Of a stretch of DNA of 64,000 nt, positions 26,001-38,000 are shown piece after piece. The notes beneath the pieces were generated by a model that saw nothing but the letters and a program-made list of their open reading frames with translations, did no database searches and was not told the DNA's origin. Source of the stretch: Streptomyces lavendulae subsp. lavendulae (GTDB lineage: Bacteria; Actinomycetota; Actinomycetes; Streptomycetales; Streptomycetaceae); contig NZ_CP024985.1 of assembly GCF_002803845.1 (NCBI RefSeq), forward strand, positions 1,860,001-1,924,000, read 5' to 3'. The position numbers and the translations under genes are program-made. The first letter of the stretch is position 1. Every line of letters begins with the position of its first letter.

Positions 26001-29000
26001 TCAGGACAGTCCGAGTTCGTCGTCGAGCAGGTCGAAGAGCTCGTCGGCCGTCGCGGCCTGGATGTCCCGCTCTTCGGCGGCGTTGTCCTGTGCACTGTGC
26101 GTGTCGTTCCACTTCGCCAGTAGGTCGCGCAGCCGGGCGGTGATGCCCGCGCGTTCGGTGTCGTCGGGGGCGAGCGCCGAGAGGATCGTTTCGAGCTTGT
26201 CGAGTTCCGTGTGGACGGAGGGACGGGCGCTGTCGTCCCGGCCGAGCCGCTCCCCGATGTAGGCGGCCAGTGCCGACGGTGACGGGTAGTCGAAGATCAG
26301 CGTCACGGGCAGCCGCAGTCCGCAGGCGGCGGTGAGCCGGTTGCGCAGGTCGACGGCGGTCAGCGAGTCGAAGCCCAGGTCGAGGAAGCCGCGGCCGGCG
26401 TCGACGTCGTCGGCGGTGCCGTGGCCGAGTACGGCGGCCACCTGGGAGCGGACCAGTTCGTTCAGCATCCGGTCGCGGTCCGCGGCCGTCAGGCCCGCCA
26501 GCCGCTCCTGGAGGGAGCCGGCCGGCTCGGCGCCGGCCCGGGCGGCCGCCCGGGCCGCACTGGGGGCGGCCCGCCGCGCGGGGGTGCGCACCAGGGCGCG
26601 CAGCAGCGGCGGCAGGGTGCCGTCGGCGGCCTGGGCGCGCAGCGCGGCCGGTTCGATCCGCATGGGGACGAGGACGGCGTCCGCCAGGGTGCGGGAGGTG
26701 TCGAAGAGGGCCAGCCCCTCGGCGGGGGCGAGCGCGCCGACTCCGGCGCGGGCCATCCGGGTCAGGTCGCTCTCGTCGAGGGCGCCCGCCATGCCGTCCT
26801 CGGTCGCCCACAGGCCCCAGGCCAGCGAGCTGCCCGCGAGGCCGCGGGCCGTGCGGTGCTGGGCGAGGGCGTCCAGGAAGGCGTTCGCGGCGGCGTAGTT
26901 GGCCTGTCCGGCGGCGCCGAAGCAACCGGCGACCGAGGAGAAGAGCACGAACGCGGAGAGCCGGTGGCCCTCGGTCAGCTCGTGCAGGTTCCAGGCCGCG
27001 TCGACCTTGGGCCGCAGGACGGTGTCCAGGCGTTCGGGGGTGAGGGAGTCGATGATGCCGTCGTCCAGGACGCCGGCCGCGTGGACGACCGCGGTCAGCG
27101 GCCGGTCGGCGGGTACGGCGGCCAGGACTGCGGCCAGGGCGTCCCGGTCGGCTGCGTCGCAGGCCGCCCAGGTGACCTCGGCACCCCGCGCGTTCAGGGC
27201 CCGCGTCAGGTCGGCCGCGCCGGGTGCGGCGTCGCCGCTGCGGCTCAGGAGCAGCAGGTTCCGTACGCCGTGGGCGTCGGCGAGGTGGCGGGCGAAGAGT
27301 CCGCCGAGGGTGCCGCTCGCGCCGGTGACGAGGACCGTGCCGGCGGTGTCGAGGACCGGGTGACCGATCGCGGTGCCGCTCTCCGGCCCGGTCCCGGTCT
27401 CGGTCTCGGTCCCGGTCTCGGTCTCGGTCCCGGTCTGGGTGCCGGTCCCGGTCTGGGTGCCGGTCTCGGTGCGGGCGGTGCGGCACAGGCGGAAGGCGTA
27501 CGCCTCGCCCGCCCGCAGGGCCAGCTGCGGTTCGTCGCCCGCCAGGGCGGCGGGCAGGACGCCGAGGGAGGCGTCGGAGCCGTCGGTGTCGGCGAGGACG
27601 AACCGGCCGGGGTTCTCCGACTGCGCGGAGCGCACCAGGCCCCACACCGGGGCGTGGGCCAGGTCGGTGACGTGTTCGCCCGGTACGGCCGCCTGGGTGC
27701 CCCGGGTGATCAGGAGCAGCCGGGAGGCGTCGAGGCTCTCCTCGGCCAGCCACTCCTGGACCAGGGCGAGCGCCTGGTGGGCGGCGGTGCGGGCGGCGGC
27801 CGCCCGGCCGCCGGCCCCGGCCGTGCCGGACAGCGGGACGATCACCACGTCCGGCGCCGGGGCGCCGGCGGCGATCCGGGCGCGCAGCGCGGTGAGGTCG
27901 GTGTGCGCCTCCAGCGGGGCCCCGCCGATGCGGAAGTCCGCCTGGTCCTCACCGAGGACGGCCCACCGCTCGTCGGCGGGGACGGGGGCGGCGGCGAGGG
28001 GCAGCTTCGCCCACTCCACGCCGAACAGGGACTCGTGGTGGGCGCCGCGGTCCTCGCCGAGCTGCGCGGCGGAGACCGGTCGCAGGACCAGGGATTCCAC
28101 CGAGGCGACCGGGGCTCCGGTGGTGTCGGCGACGTCCAGGGCCACACCGCCGGAGGCACCCGCGGTGATGCGGACGCGCAGGGCGGCGGCGCCGGCCGCG
28201 TGGAGCCGTACGCCGGTCCAGGCGAAGGGCAGGCGCGCGCCGTCGGCCGCGTCGGACCCGTCGGGGGCCGTGAGGCCGATGGCCTGGAGGGCGGCGTCGA
28301 GGAGCGCGGGGTGGACGCCGTAGGCGGCGGCGTCGGTCTCGTAGGCCTCGTCGAGGGCGACCTCGGCGAAGAGCTCACCGTCGCGCCGCCAGGCGGCGCG
28401 CAGTCCCTGGAAGACGGGCCCGTAGGTGAGGCCGGCGGCGGCGGCTGCCGGGTAGAAGCCGTCGACCGGCACCTCCTCGGCGTCGGCCGGGGGCCACGCG
28501 GCCAGGTCGAAGGCGCGGGCGGGCTCGGCCGGGGCGAGGACGCCCGTGGCGTGCCGGGTCCACGGCTCCTCGGCCGGGGCATCGGCCGGACGTGCGTGCA
28601 GGGCCAGGGTGCGCCGGCCCGTCCCGTCGGCCGCTTCGACGGCCAGCTGGAGCTGGACGGCGCCCTGTTCGGCCAGGGTGAGCGGGGCCTCGATGGCCAG
28701 CTCCTCGACGGTGTCGCAGCCGACCTCGGAGGCCGCCCGCAGGGCGAGTTCGACGAAGGCGGTGCCGGGCAGCAGGACGGTGTCCATGACCGTGTGGTCG
28801 GCCAGCCAGGGATGGCTGGACAGGGCGAGGCGTCCGGTGAGGAGCAGGCCGTCGGAGGCGGGCAGCGGCACGGTGGCGCCGAACAGCGGGTGGTCGGCAG
28901 CCTCCAGTCCGGCGGCCAGCACGTCCTCGACGGACAGTCCGACGTCGAGCCAGTAGCGCTTGCGCTGGAAGGCGTAGGTGGGCAGGTCGACGCGCCGGGC

Positions 29001-32000
29001 GCCGGTGGCGGAGAAGTACGCCTGCCAGTCGGGGGCGATGCCGTGGACGTGGGCCCGGGCGAGGGCGCCGGTGAGCGCCTCGGTCTCGGGGCGGCCCTTG
29101 CGCAGGAGGGGCAGGCAGAGGGCGGGCCCGGCGGCGCCGGCGTCTTCGGGCAGGCAGTCCTGGACGAGTGCGGACAAGGTGGCGTCGGGGCCGAGTTCGA
29201 CGTAGGCCGTCACTCCGGCGGCGCCGAGGGCGCGGACGCCGTCGAGGAAGCGGACGGCTTCGCGGACGTGGCGCACCCAGAAGTCGGCCGAGGCCATCTC
29301 GTCGGTGACGGGCGCGCCGGTCAGGCAGGACACGACGGGGATGCGGGGGGCCGCGTAGACCAGGCCCTCGGCGACCTTGCGGAAGTCGGCGAGCATGCCG
29401 TCCATCAGTGGGGAGTGGAAGGCGTGGCTGACGGTCAGCCGCTTGGTCTTGGCGCCGCGCTCCTCGAAGTGCGCGGCCAGCGCGAGCGCCGCGTCCTCGT
29501 CACCGGCGACGACCACGGAGCGGGGGCCGTTGACGGCCGCGACGGAGATCCGCTCGGTGAGCAGCGGCAGGACCTCGTCCTCGGCCGCCTGTACGGCGAT
29601 CATCGCCCCGCCGGGGGGCAGCGCCTGCATCAGCCGGCCGCGGGCGGCGACGAGTTCGGCGGCGTCCTGGAGGGTGAGGACGCCCGCGACGTGCGCGGCG
29701 GCGATCTCTCCGATGGAGTGTCCGGCCAGCACGTCGGGCCGCAGGCCCCAGTCCGCCAGCAGCCGGAACAGCGCCACCTCGATCGCGAAGAGTGCGGGCT
29801 GGGTGTACTCGGTGCGGTCCAGCAGGGCGGCGTCCGTACCGAACAGGACGTCCTTCAGCGGCAGTTCGAGGTGCCGGTCCAGTTCGACGCAGATCTCGTC
29901 CAGGGCCCGTGCGAACGCCGGCTGGGCGGCGTGCAGTTCGCGTCCCATGTCGAGGCGCTGGCTGCCCTGCCCGGTGAACAGGAACGCCACCTGGTGCTCG
30001 CGCGCGGTCCCCCGCACGACGGCGGCCGAGTCCTCGCCGCGGGCCAGTGCGTCCAGCGCGGCCAGCAGCTCCGTACGGTCCCCGGCGACCAGCGCGGCGC
30101 GCTCTTCCAGGGCCGAGCGGGTGGTGGCCAGCGACAGGGCGAGGTCGGCCGGGCGCAGGTCCGCGTCGGTGCGGACGCGGGTGTGGAGCAGGCGGGCCTG
30201 CGCGCGCAGCGCGTCCTCGCCCCGGGCCGACAGGACCACGGGCGGGTACGGGGCGGGGTCCGCCCCGTACTGTTCGAGGGCCTGCGGGCCGGCGGGCGCC
30301 GCGGGGGCGGGGGCCGGGGCGGCGGGCTGGGGGGCCTGCTCGATGACGGCGTGCGCGTTGGTCCCGCTGATGCCGAAGGAGGAGACGCCGGCCCGGCGCG
30401 GACGCCCGGTGGCGGGCCACTCCACCTGCTCGGTGAGCAGGGACACCGCGCCCGCGGACCAGTCGACGTGCGGGGTGGGCTCGTCGACGTGCAGGGTCTT
30501 GGGCACGATGCCGTGGCGCATGGCCATGACCATCTTGATGATGCCGGCGACGCCCGCGGCGGCCTGGGTGTGGCCGAGGTTGGACTTCACGGAGCCCAGC
30601 AGCAGCGGCCGGTCCTCGCTGTGGTCGCGGCCGTACGTGGCCAGCAGGGCCTGTGCCTCGATGGGGTCGCCGAGGGTGGTGCCGGTGCCGTGCGCCTCGA
30701 CCACGTCGACGTCCGCGCCGGTGAGGCGGGCGTTGGCGAGGGCCTGGCGGATGACGCGCTGCTGGGAGGGGCCGTTGGGGGCGGTGAGGCCGTTGGAGGC
30801 GCCGTCCTGGTTGACCGCCGAGCCGCGGACGACCGCGAGGACCTGGTGGCCGTTGCGGCGGGCGTCGGAGAGCCGCTCCAGGAGGAGCATGCCCGCGCCC
30901 TCGCCCCAGCCGGTGCCGTCGGCGGCGGCGGCGAAGGACTTGCAGCGGCCGTCGGCGGCGAGCCCGCGCTGGCGGCTGAACTCGATGAACGTACCGGGCG
31001 TGAACATCACGGTCACGCCGCCCGCCAGGGCGAGGGAGCACTCGCCGTTGCGCAGGGCCTGCGCGGCCAGGTGCAGGGCCACCAGCGAAGAGGAGCAGGC
31101 CGTGTCGACGGTGACCGCCGGGCCCTCCAGGCCGAAGGTGTAGGCGACCCGGCCGGAGACGATGCTGCTGGAGCTGCCGGTGCCGAGGTAGCCCTCGACG
31201 CCGTCGGGCACGGAGTGCAGGCGGGCGCCGTAGTCGTGGTACATGACGCCGGCGAAGACGCCGGTCCGGGTGCCGCGCACCGAGGACGGGGCGATCCCGG
31301 CCCGCTCGAACACCTCCCAGGTGGTCTCCAGGAGGAGCCGCTGCTGCGGGTCCATGGCGAGGGCCTCGCGCGGGGAGATCCCGAAGAAGGAGGCGTCGAA
31401 CTCGGCGGCGTCGTGCAGGAAGCCGCCCTCACGGGCGTAGGAGGTGCCCGGGTGCTCCGGGTCGGGGTGGTAGAGGGCGTCGGTGTCCCAGCCGCGGTTC
31501 TCCGGCAGCCGGGTGATGCCGTCCTCCCCGGCGGTGAGGAGCTGCCAGAGGTCCTCGGGGGTGCGGACGTCGCCGGGATAGCGGCAGCTCATCGCGACGA
31601 TGGCGATGGGCTCGTCGTCGGCGGCGGCGGCCGGCGCGGGCGCGGCGGAGCCGGCGCCCGCCGCGTCGGCGGCCGGGTCCGCGTCGGCGAAGAGTTCGCC
31701 GCGCAGGTGGCGGGCGAGGACGGTCGGGTCCGGGTAGTCGAAGATCAGCGTGGCGGGCAGGCGCAGCGCGGTGGCGGCGTTCAGCCGGTTGCGCAGCTCG
31801 ACGGCGGTCAGCGAGTCGAAGCCGAGTTCCTTGAAGGCCCGGCCGGACTCGACGGCGCCGGGGCCTTCGTGTCCGAGTACGGCGGCGACCTGCGTACGGA
31901 CCAGGTCCAGCAGCGCCCGGTCCTGTTCGGCCGCGGACAGCCCGGCCAGCCGGGCCCGAGGTCCCGACCCCTCGCCGGCGGCGGTGCCCGCGGCTTCGGC

Positions 32001-35000
32001 GGAGCGGCGGGCGACGCCGCGTACCAGGCCGCGCAGCAGCGGGGCGATGGTGCCCGCGGCGGCCTGGGGGCGCAGGGCGTCGGTGTCCACGCGCATCAGG
32101 GCGACGGCCGCGTCGTCGAGGGAGACGGCGGTGTCGAACAGCTCCAGGCCGTCGGCGGCCGTCAGGGGCGGCAGTCCGGCGCGGCGCATGCGGTTGACGT
32201 CGGCGGCGTCCAGGGCGCCGGCCATGCCCTCGGCGACGGACCACAGGCCCCAGGCGAGCGCGGAGGCGGGCAGGCCGTGGGCGCGCCGGTGCTGGGCGAG
32301 GGCGTCGAGGAAGGTGTTGGCGGCGGCGTAGTTGCCCTGGCCGGGGCCGCCGAAGAGGCCGGAGGTGGAGGAGAAGAGCACGAAGGCGGCGAGGTCCGGG
32401 GCGAGGTCGCGGGTCAGCTCGTGCAGGTTCCAGGCCGCGTCCACCTTGGGGCGCAGGACCGCCGACAGCCGGTCGGGGGTCAGCGAGGAGAGGATGCCGT
32501 CGTCGAGCACGCCCGCGGTGTGGACGACCGCCGTCAGCGGGTGCTCGGCGGGGATCCCGGCCAGCAGTGCGGCGAGGGCGTCCCGGTCGGCCACGTCGCA
32601 GGCCGCCCAGGTGGCCGTGGCCCCCCACGCGGCGAGTTCGGCGGTCAGTCCGGCCGCACCGGGGGCGTCGGCGCCGCGGCGGCCGACCAGCAGCAGCCGG
32701 CGCACCCCGTGGGCGGTGGCCAGGTGGCGGGCGATCAGGCCGCCCAGCGCACCGGTGGCGCCGGTGATCAGTACGGTGCCGTCGGGCCCGAAGGCCGGGG
32801 CGCGGCGGGGGCCGTCCGGGGCGGCCACGGCCGGGCCGGCCGGGCCGGCCTGGCCCGCCTGGGCGTCGTCCTCGGCGGTCTCGACGCGGGCGAGGCGCGG
32901 GACCAGTACGGCGCCCTCGCGCAGGGCGAAACGTTCCTCGTCGCCGGTGAGCGCGGCGCGCAGGGCAGCGCCGTCACCGGCGCCGGTCCCGGCGCCGGTC
33001 CCGGCGTCGACGAGGGCGATCCGGCCGGGGTTCTCCGTCTGCGCGGAGCCCAGCAGGCCCCACACGGTGGCTGCGGCGAGGTCGCTGACGTCCTCGTCGG
33101 GGGTCGCGGGAACCGCGCCGTGGGTGACGAACACCAGCCGGGCGGCGGCGAACCGCTCGTCGGCGAGCCAGGCCTGGGCCAGGGCGAGCGCGTCGTGCGC
33201 GGCCCGGTGCACGGCGGCCGCGGTCAGGGGGGCGGCTGCCGGGGCGAGGTGGACCAGCACCTCGTCCGGTACGGGGCTCCCCCCGGCGACGGCGGCGGCC
33301 AGTGCCGCCAGGTCCGCGTACTGGTCGGCGTCCGCCACCCGCTCGGCGCCGGTGTCGCCGAGGACGGCGTAGCGGACCCCGTCCGGGGCGGTGAGGCCGG
33401 TCAGTTCGGTCCACTGCCGGCGGAACACCGACTCGTGGTAGGTGGCCCGGGCGGCCCGCAACTGGTCGGCGGTGACCGGGCGCAGGCCCAGCGAGGCGAC
33501 GGCGGCGACGGGGGCACCGGTGGCATCGGCGATCTCCAGCCGGACCCCTTCGGCCCCGGCCGGAGTGAGGCGGACGCGCAGCGCGCTCGCGCCGCCCGCG
33601 TACAGCGACACCCCGCTCCATGCGAAGGGCAGCCGGCCCCGGCCGTCGTCGGCTCCGACGCCGCCCAGCCCGATGGCGTGCAGGGCCGCGTCGAGGAGCG
33701 CGGGGTGCAGGCCGAAGCGGCCCGCCTGGTCCTCGGTGCCCTCGGGCAGGGCGACCTCGGCGTACACCGCGTCGCCCTGCTGCCAGGCGGTGCGCAGGCC
33801 GCGGAAGGTGGGCCCGTAGGCGAAGCCGATGGCGTCGAGGGCCTCGTAGCGGCCGTCGAGCGGTACCTCGGTGGCGCCGGCCGGGGGCCAGGCGCTCAGG
33901 TCGAAGTCGGCGGCGGTGCGCCCGGCTTCGGCGAGGACACCGGCGGCGTGCCGGGTCCACGGCTCCTCGGCCGGGGCGCCCTCGGGCCGCGAGTGCAGGG
34001 CGAACGGCCGGCGGCCGGACGCGTCGGCGGCTCCGGCCCAGACGCGCAGCTGGACGCCGCCGCGCTCGGGCAGCACCAGGGGGGCTTCGAGGGTGAGCTC
34101 TTCGAGGTGGTCGCAGCCGAGCTGGTCGCCGGCGCGGGTGGCGAGTTCCACGAAGGCCGTGCCGGGCAGCAGGACGCTGCCGAGGATGGCGTGGTCGGCC
34201 AGCCAGGGGTGGGTGGACAGGGCGAGGCGGCCGGCGAAGACCATGCCGTCCGACTCGGGCAGCGCGACACCGGCGCTGAGCAGCGGGTGGCCGGTGTCGT
34301 CGAGGCCGATCGCCTCGACGTCCCCGAGGTAGAGGCCGGAGATCGCGGGCCAGTAGCGCTGCCGCTGGAAGGGGTAGGTGGGCAGGTCGACGCGGCGGGC
34401 GCCGGTGCCGGCGAAGTACGCCGCCCAGTCGACGGTGCCGCCGTGGACGTGGACCCGGGCGAGGGCGTTGGTGACGGCCTCGGCCTCGGGGCGGCCCGCG
34501 CGGAGCAGGGGGACGAAGACGGCGTCCTCGGTGACGCAGTCCTGGGCGAGGGCGGAGAGGACTCCGTCGGGGCCGAGTTCGAGGTACGTGGTGACCCCGG
34601 CGGCCTCCAGGGTGCGGATGCCGTCGAGGAAGCGGACGGCCTCGCGGACGTGGCGGACCCAGAAGTCCGCCGAGCCCATCTCGTCGGAGACCAGGGCGCC
34701 GGTCAGGTTGGAGACGACCGGGATGCGCGGGCTCTCGTACGTGAGCCCCTCCGCGACCCGGCGGAAGTCGGCCAGCATGCCGTCCATGTGCGGGGAGTGG
34801 AAGGCGTGGCTGACGGTCAGCCGCTTGCTCTTGCGGTCGGGGAAGGCCGCCAGGATCGCGGTCGCCGCGTCCTCGTCACCGGCGATCACGACCGAGGTCG
34901 GGCCGTTGACGGCGGCGATGCTGACCCGGTCGGTCAGCAGGGGCAGGACCTCGTCCTCCGACGCCTGCACCGCGATCATCACACCACCCGAAGGCAGCGC

Positions 35001-38000
35001 CTGCATCAACCGGCCGCGCGCCGCCACCAGCGCACACGCGTCCTCCAGCGACAGCACCCCCGCCACGTGCGCGGCGGCGATCTCACCGATCGAATGCCCA
35101 GCCAGGAAGTCGGGCTTCACGCCCCACGACTCGACCAGCCGGAACAGCGCCACCTCCACCGCGAACAGCGCGGGCTGGGTGTACCCGGTACGGTCCAGCA
35201 GCTCCGCGTCGGAGCCGAACAGCACCTCCCGCAGGGGAAGTTCGAGGTGCGGGTCGAGGTGGGCGCAGAGCGCGTCCAGCGCGTCCGCGAACACCGGCTG
35301 GGCCTCGTACAGCGCACGGCCCGTCCCCAGGCGCTGGCTGCCCTGACCGGTGAACAGGAAGGCGGTCTTCCCGCCGGCGGGCGAGCCCTCCACGACGGCG
35401 GCGGCCGGGGCGCCCTCGGCCAGCTTCTCCAGCCCGGACAGCAGCGCCTCCCGGTCCGCGGCCACCACGGCTGCGCGGTGCTCGAAGGCGGCGCGGCCGA
35501 CGGCCAGGGAAAGCGCCAGGTCGGCGGGCCGGGCTTCGGGATGCCGTTCGGCGTGGGCCAGGAGGCTCCGCGCCTGGTCGCGCAGGGCGCCCTCGGTCTT
35601 GCCGGACAGGACCCACGGCAGCGGCGAAGCGCTGTCGGCGGGTGCGTGCACGTCGGCGACGGTAGCCGTCGGCGGCCGGGTCCGCGCCGTCCGCGCGGCC
35701 GGCTCGTCTTCGGGGGCCTGCTCGATGATGGTGTGGGCGTTGGTGCCGCTGATGCCGAACGAGGACACGCCGGCCCGGCGCGGACGCCCGGTCTCCGGCC
35801 ACTCCACAGGCTCGGTCAGCAGGGCGACGTCGCCGGCCGTCCAGTCGACGTGCGGGGAGGGCTCGTCCACGTGCAGGGTGCGCGGCAGCACTCCGTGCCG
35901 CATGGCCAGCACCATCTTCATCACACCGGCGACACCGGCGGCGGCCTGGGTGTGGCCGAAGTTGGACTTGATCGAGCCGAGCAGCAGGGGCTGCCCGTCG
36001 CTGCGGCCCTGGCCGTATGTGGCCAGCAGGGCCTGCGCCTCGATGGGGTCGCCGAGCCGGGTCCCGGTGCCGTGCGCCTCCACCGCGTCGACCTCGGCGG
36101 CGGACAGGCCGGCACTGGCCAGGGCCTGGCGGATGACCCGCTGCTGCGAGGGGCCGTTGGGCGCGGTCAGTCCGTTGGAGGCGCCGTCCTGGTTCACGGC
36201 CGAGCCGCGGACCAGGGCGAGGACCGGGTGGCCGTTGCGGCGGGCGTCGGAGAGCCGCTCGACGAGCAGCATGCCGAGGCCCTCGCCCCAGCCGGTGCCG
36301 TCCGCGCCCGCGGCGAAGGCCTTGATGCGGCCGTCGGCGGCGAGGCCGCGCTGGCGGCTGAAGTCGATGAAAGAGGCGGGCGTGGACATGACGGTCACAC
36401 CGCCCGCGAGGGCCATGGTGCACTCGCCGGCCCGCAGGGCCTGGATCGCCCAGTGCAGGGCGACCAGCGAGGAGGAGCAGGCCGTGTCGACGGTGACGGC
36501 GGGGCCCTCCAGGCCGAGGACGTAGCTGACGCGGCCGGAGACGACGCTCGCGGCGTTGCCGGTGCCGAGGAAGCCCTCACTGCCGTCGGGGGCGGCGAGG
36601 ATGACGTCGAGGTAGTCCTGGCCGTTCGTGCCGGTGAAGACGCCGATCCGCTCGCCCCGCACGGTGGCGGGGTCGATACCGGCCCGCTCGAAGGCCTCCC
36701 ACGAGGTTTCCAGCAGCAGCCGCTGCTGCGGGTCCATGGCCAGGGCCTCGCGCGGCGAGATGCCGAAGAAGCCCGGGTCGAACTCGGTCGCGTCGGCGAG
36801 GAAGCCGCCCTCGCGGACGTAGGTGGTGTTCTCGGTTACGGACTCCGGGTCGTACAGGCCCTCCAGGTCCCAGCCGCGGTCGGTGGGGAAGCCGGAGACG
36901 GCGTCGCGGCCGGCGGCGAGCAGCTCCCACAGCTGTTCGGGGGTGCGCACCCCTCCCGGGAAGCGGCAGCTCATCGCGACGATGGCGATCGGGTCGTCAT
37001 CGACCACCGTGGCCACGGGGCCGGCGGCCGCACCCTGGCCCGCCGGGGCGTCGCCGAGGAGCTCGCCCTGGAGGAACGCGGCCAGCGAGAGGGAGTTGGG
37101 GTAATCGAAGATCAGGGTCGCGGGCAGGCGCAGGCCGGTCCGGGAGGTGAGCAGGTTGCGGATCTCCACCGCGGTCAGGGAGTCGAAGCCGAGGTCGCGG
37201 AAGGCGATGGCCGGGTCCACGGCGGCGGGGCCGGAATAGCCCAGCACCACGGCGATCTGCGTACGGACGAACTCCAGCGCGAGCGTGTCGCGTTCGGCCG
37301 GCGCGGCCAGGGCGAGCTGCGTCGCGAAGTTGTCCGCCGTTCCCGCTCCCGCGCCGGCGGCGTCGGGCGCACCGGCCGCGGTGAGGGCGTGCACGGCCTC
37401 GGGGAGGTCGGCGATCAGCGGGCAGGGGCGTACGGCGGTGAGGCCGGGCGCGAGGCGCTCCCAGTCGATGTCGGCGACCACGGAGGCCGTCTCGTCCAGG
37501 GTGAGGGCGGTGTGCAGGGCCGACAGGGCCAGTTCGGGGGCGAGGGCGGGCAGGCCGGCGGAGCGCAGGCGCTCCGCGACGAGCTCGTCGGTGGCCATGC
37601 CGCCCTCGGCCCAGGCGCCCCAGGCGATCACGGTGGCGGGCAGGCCGTCGGCGCGGCGCTGCTCGGCCAGGGCCTCCAGGGAGGCGTTGGCGGCGGCGTA
37701 GTTGGCCTGGCCGGCGGCGCCGAAGGAGGCGGCGAGGGAGGAGAAGAGCACGAACGCGGAGAGGTCGAGCTCGCGGGTCAGCTCGTGCAGGACCTGCGCG
37801 GCGTGGGCCTTGGGCCGCAGGACCTCCGCCATGCGCCGCGGCGTCTGCGCGTCGAGGACGCCGTCGTCCAGGACGCCCGCGGCGTGGACGACGGTGGTCA
37901 GCGGGAGGTCGGCCGGGACGCCGGCCAGGAGTGCGGCCACCGCGTCGCGGTCGGCCGCGTCGCAGGCGGCAAGGGTGACGCGGGTGCCCAGTTCGCGCAG

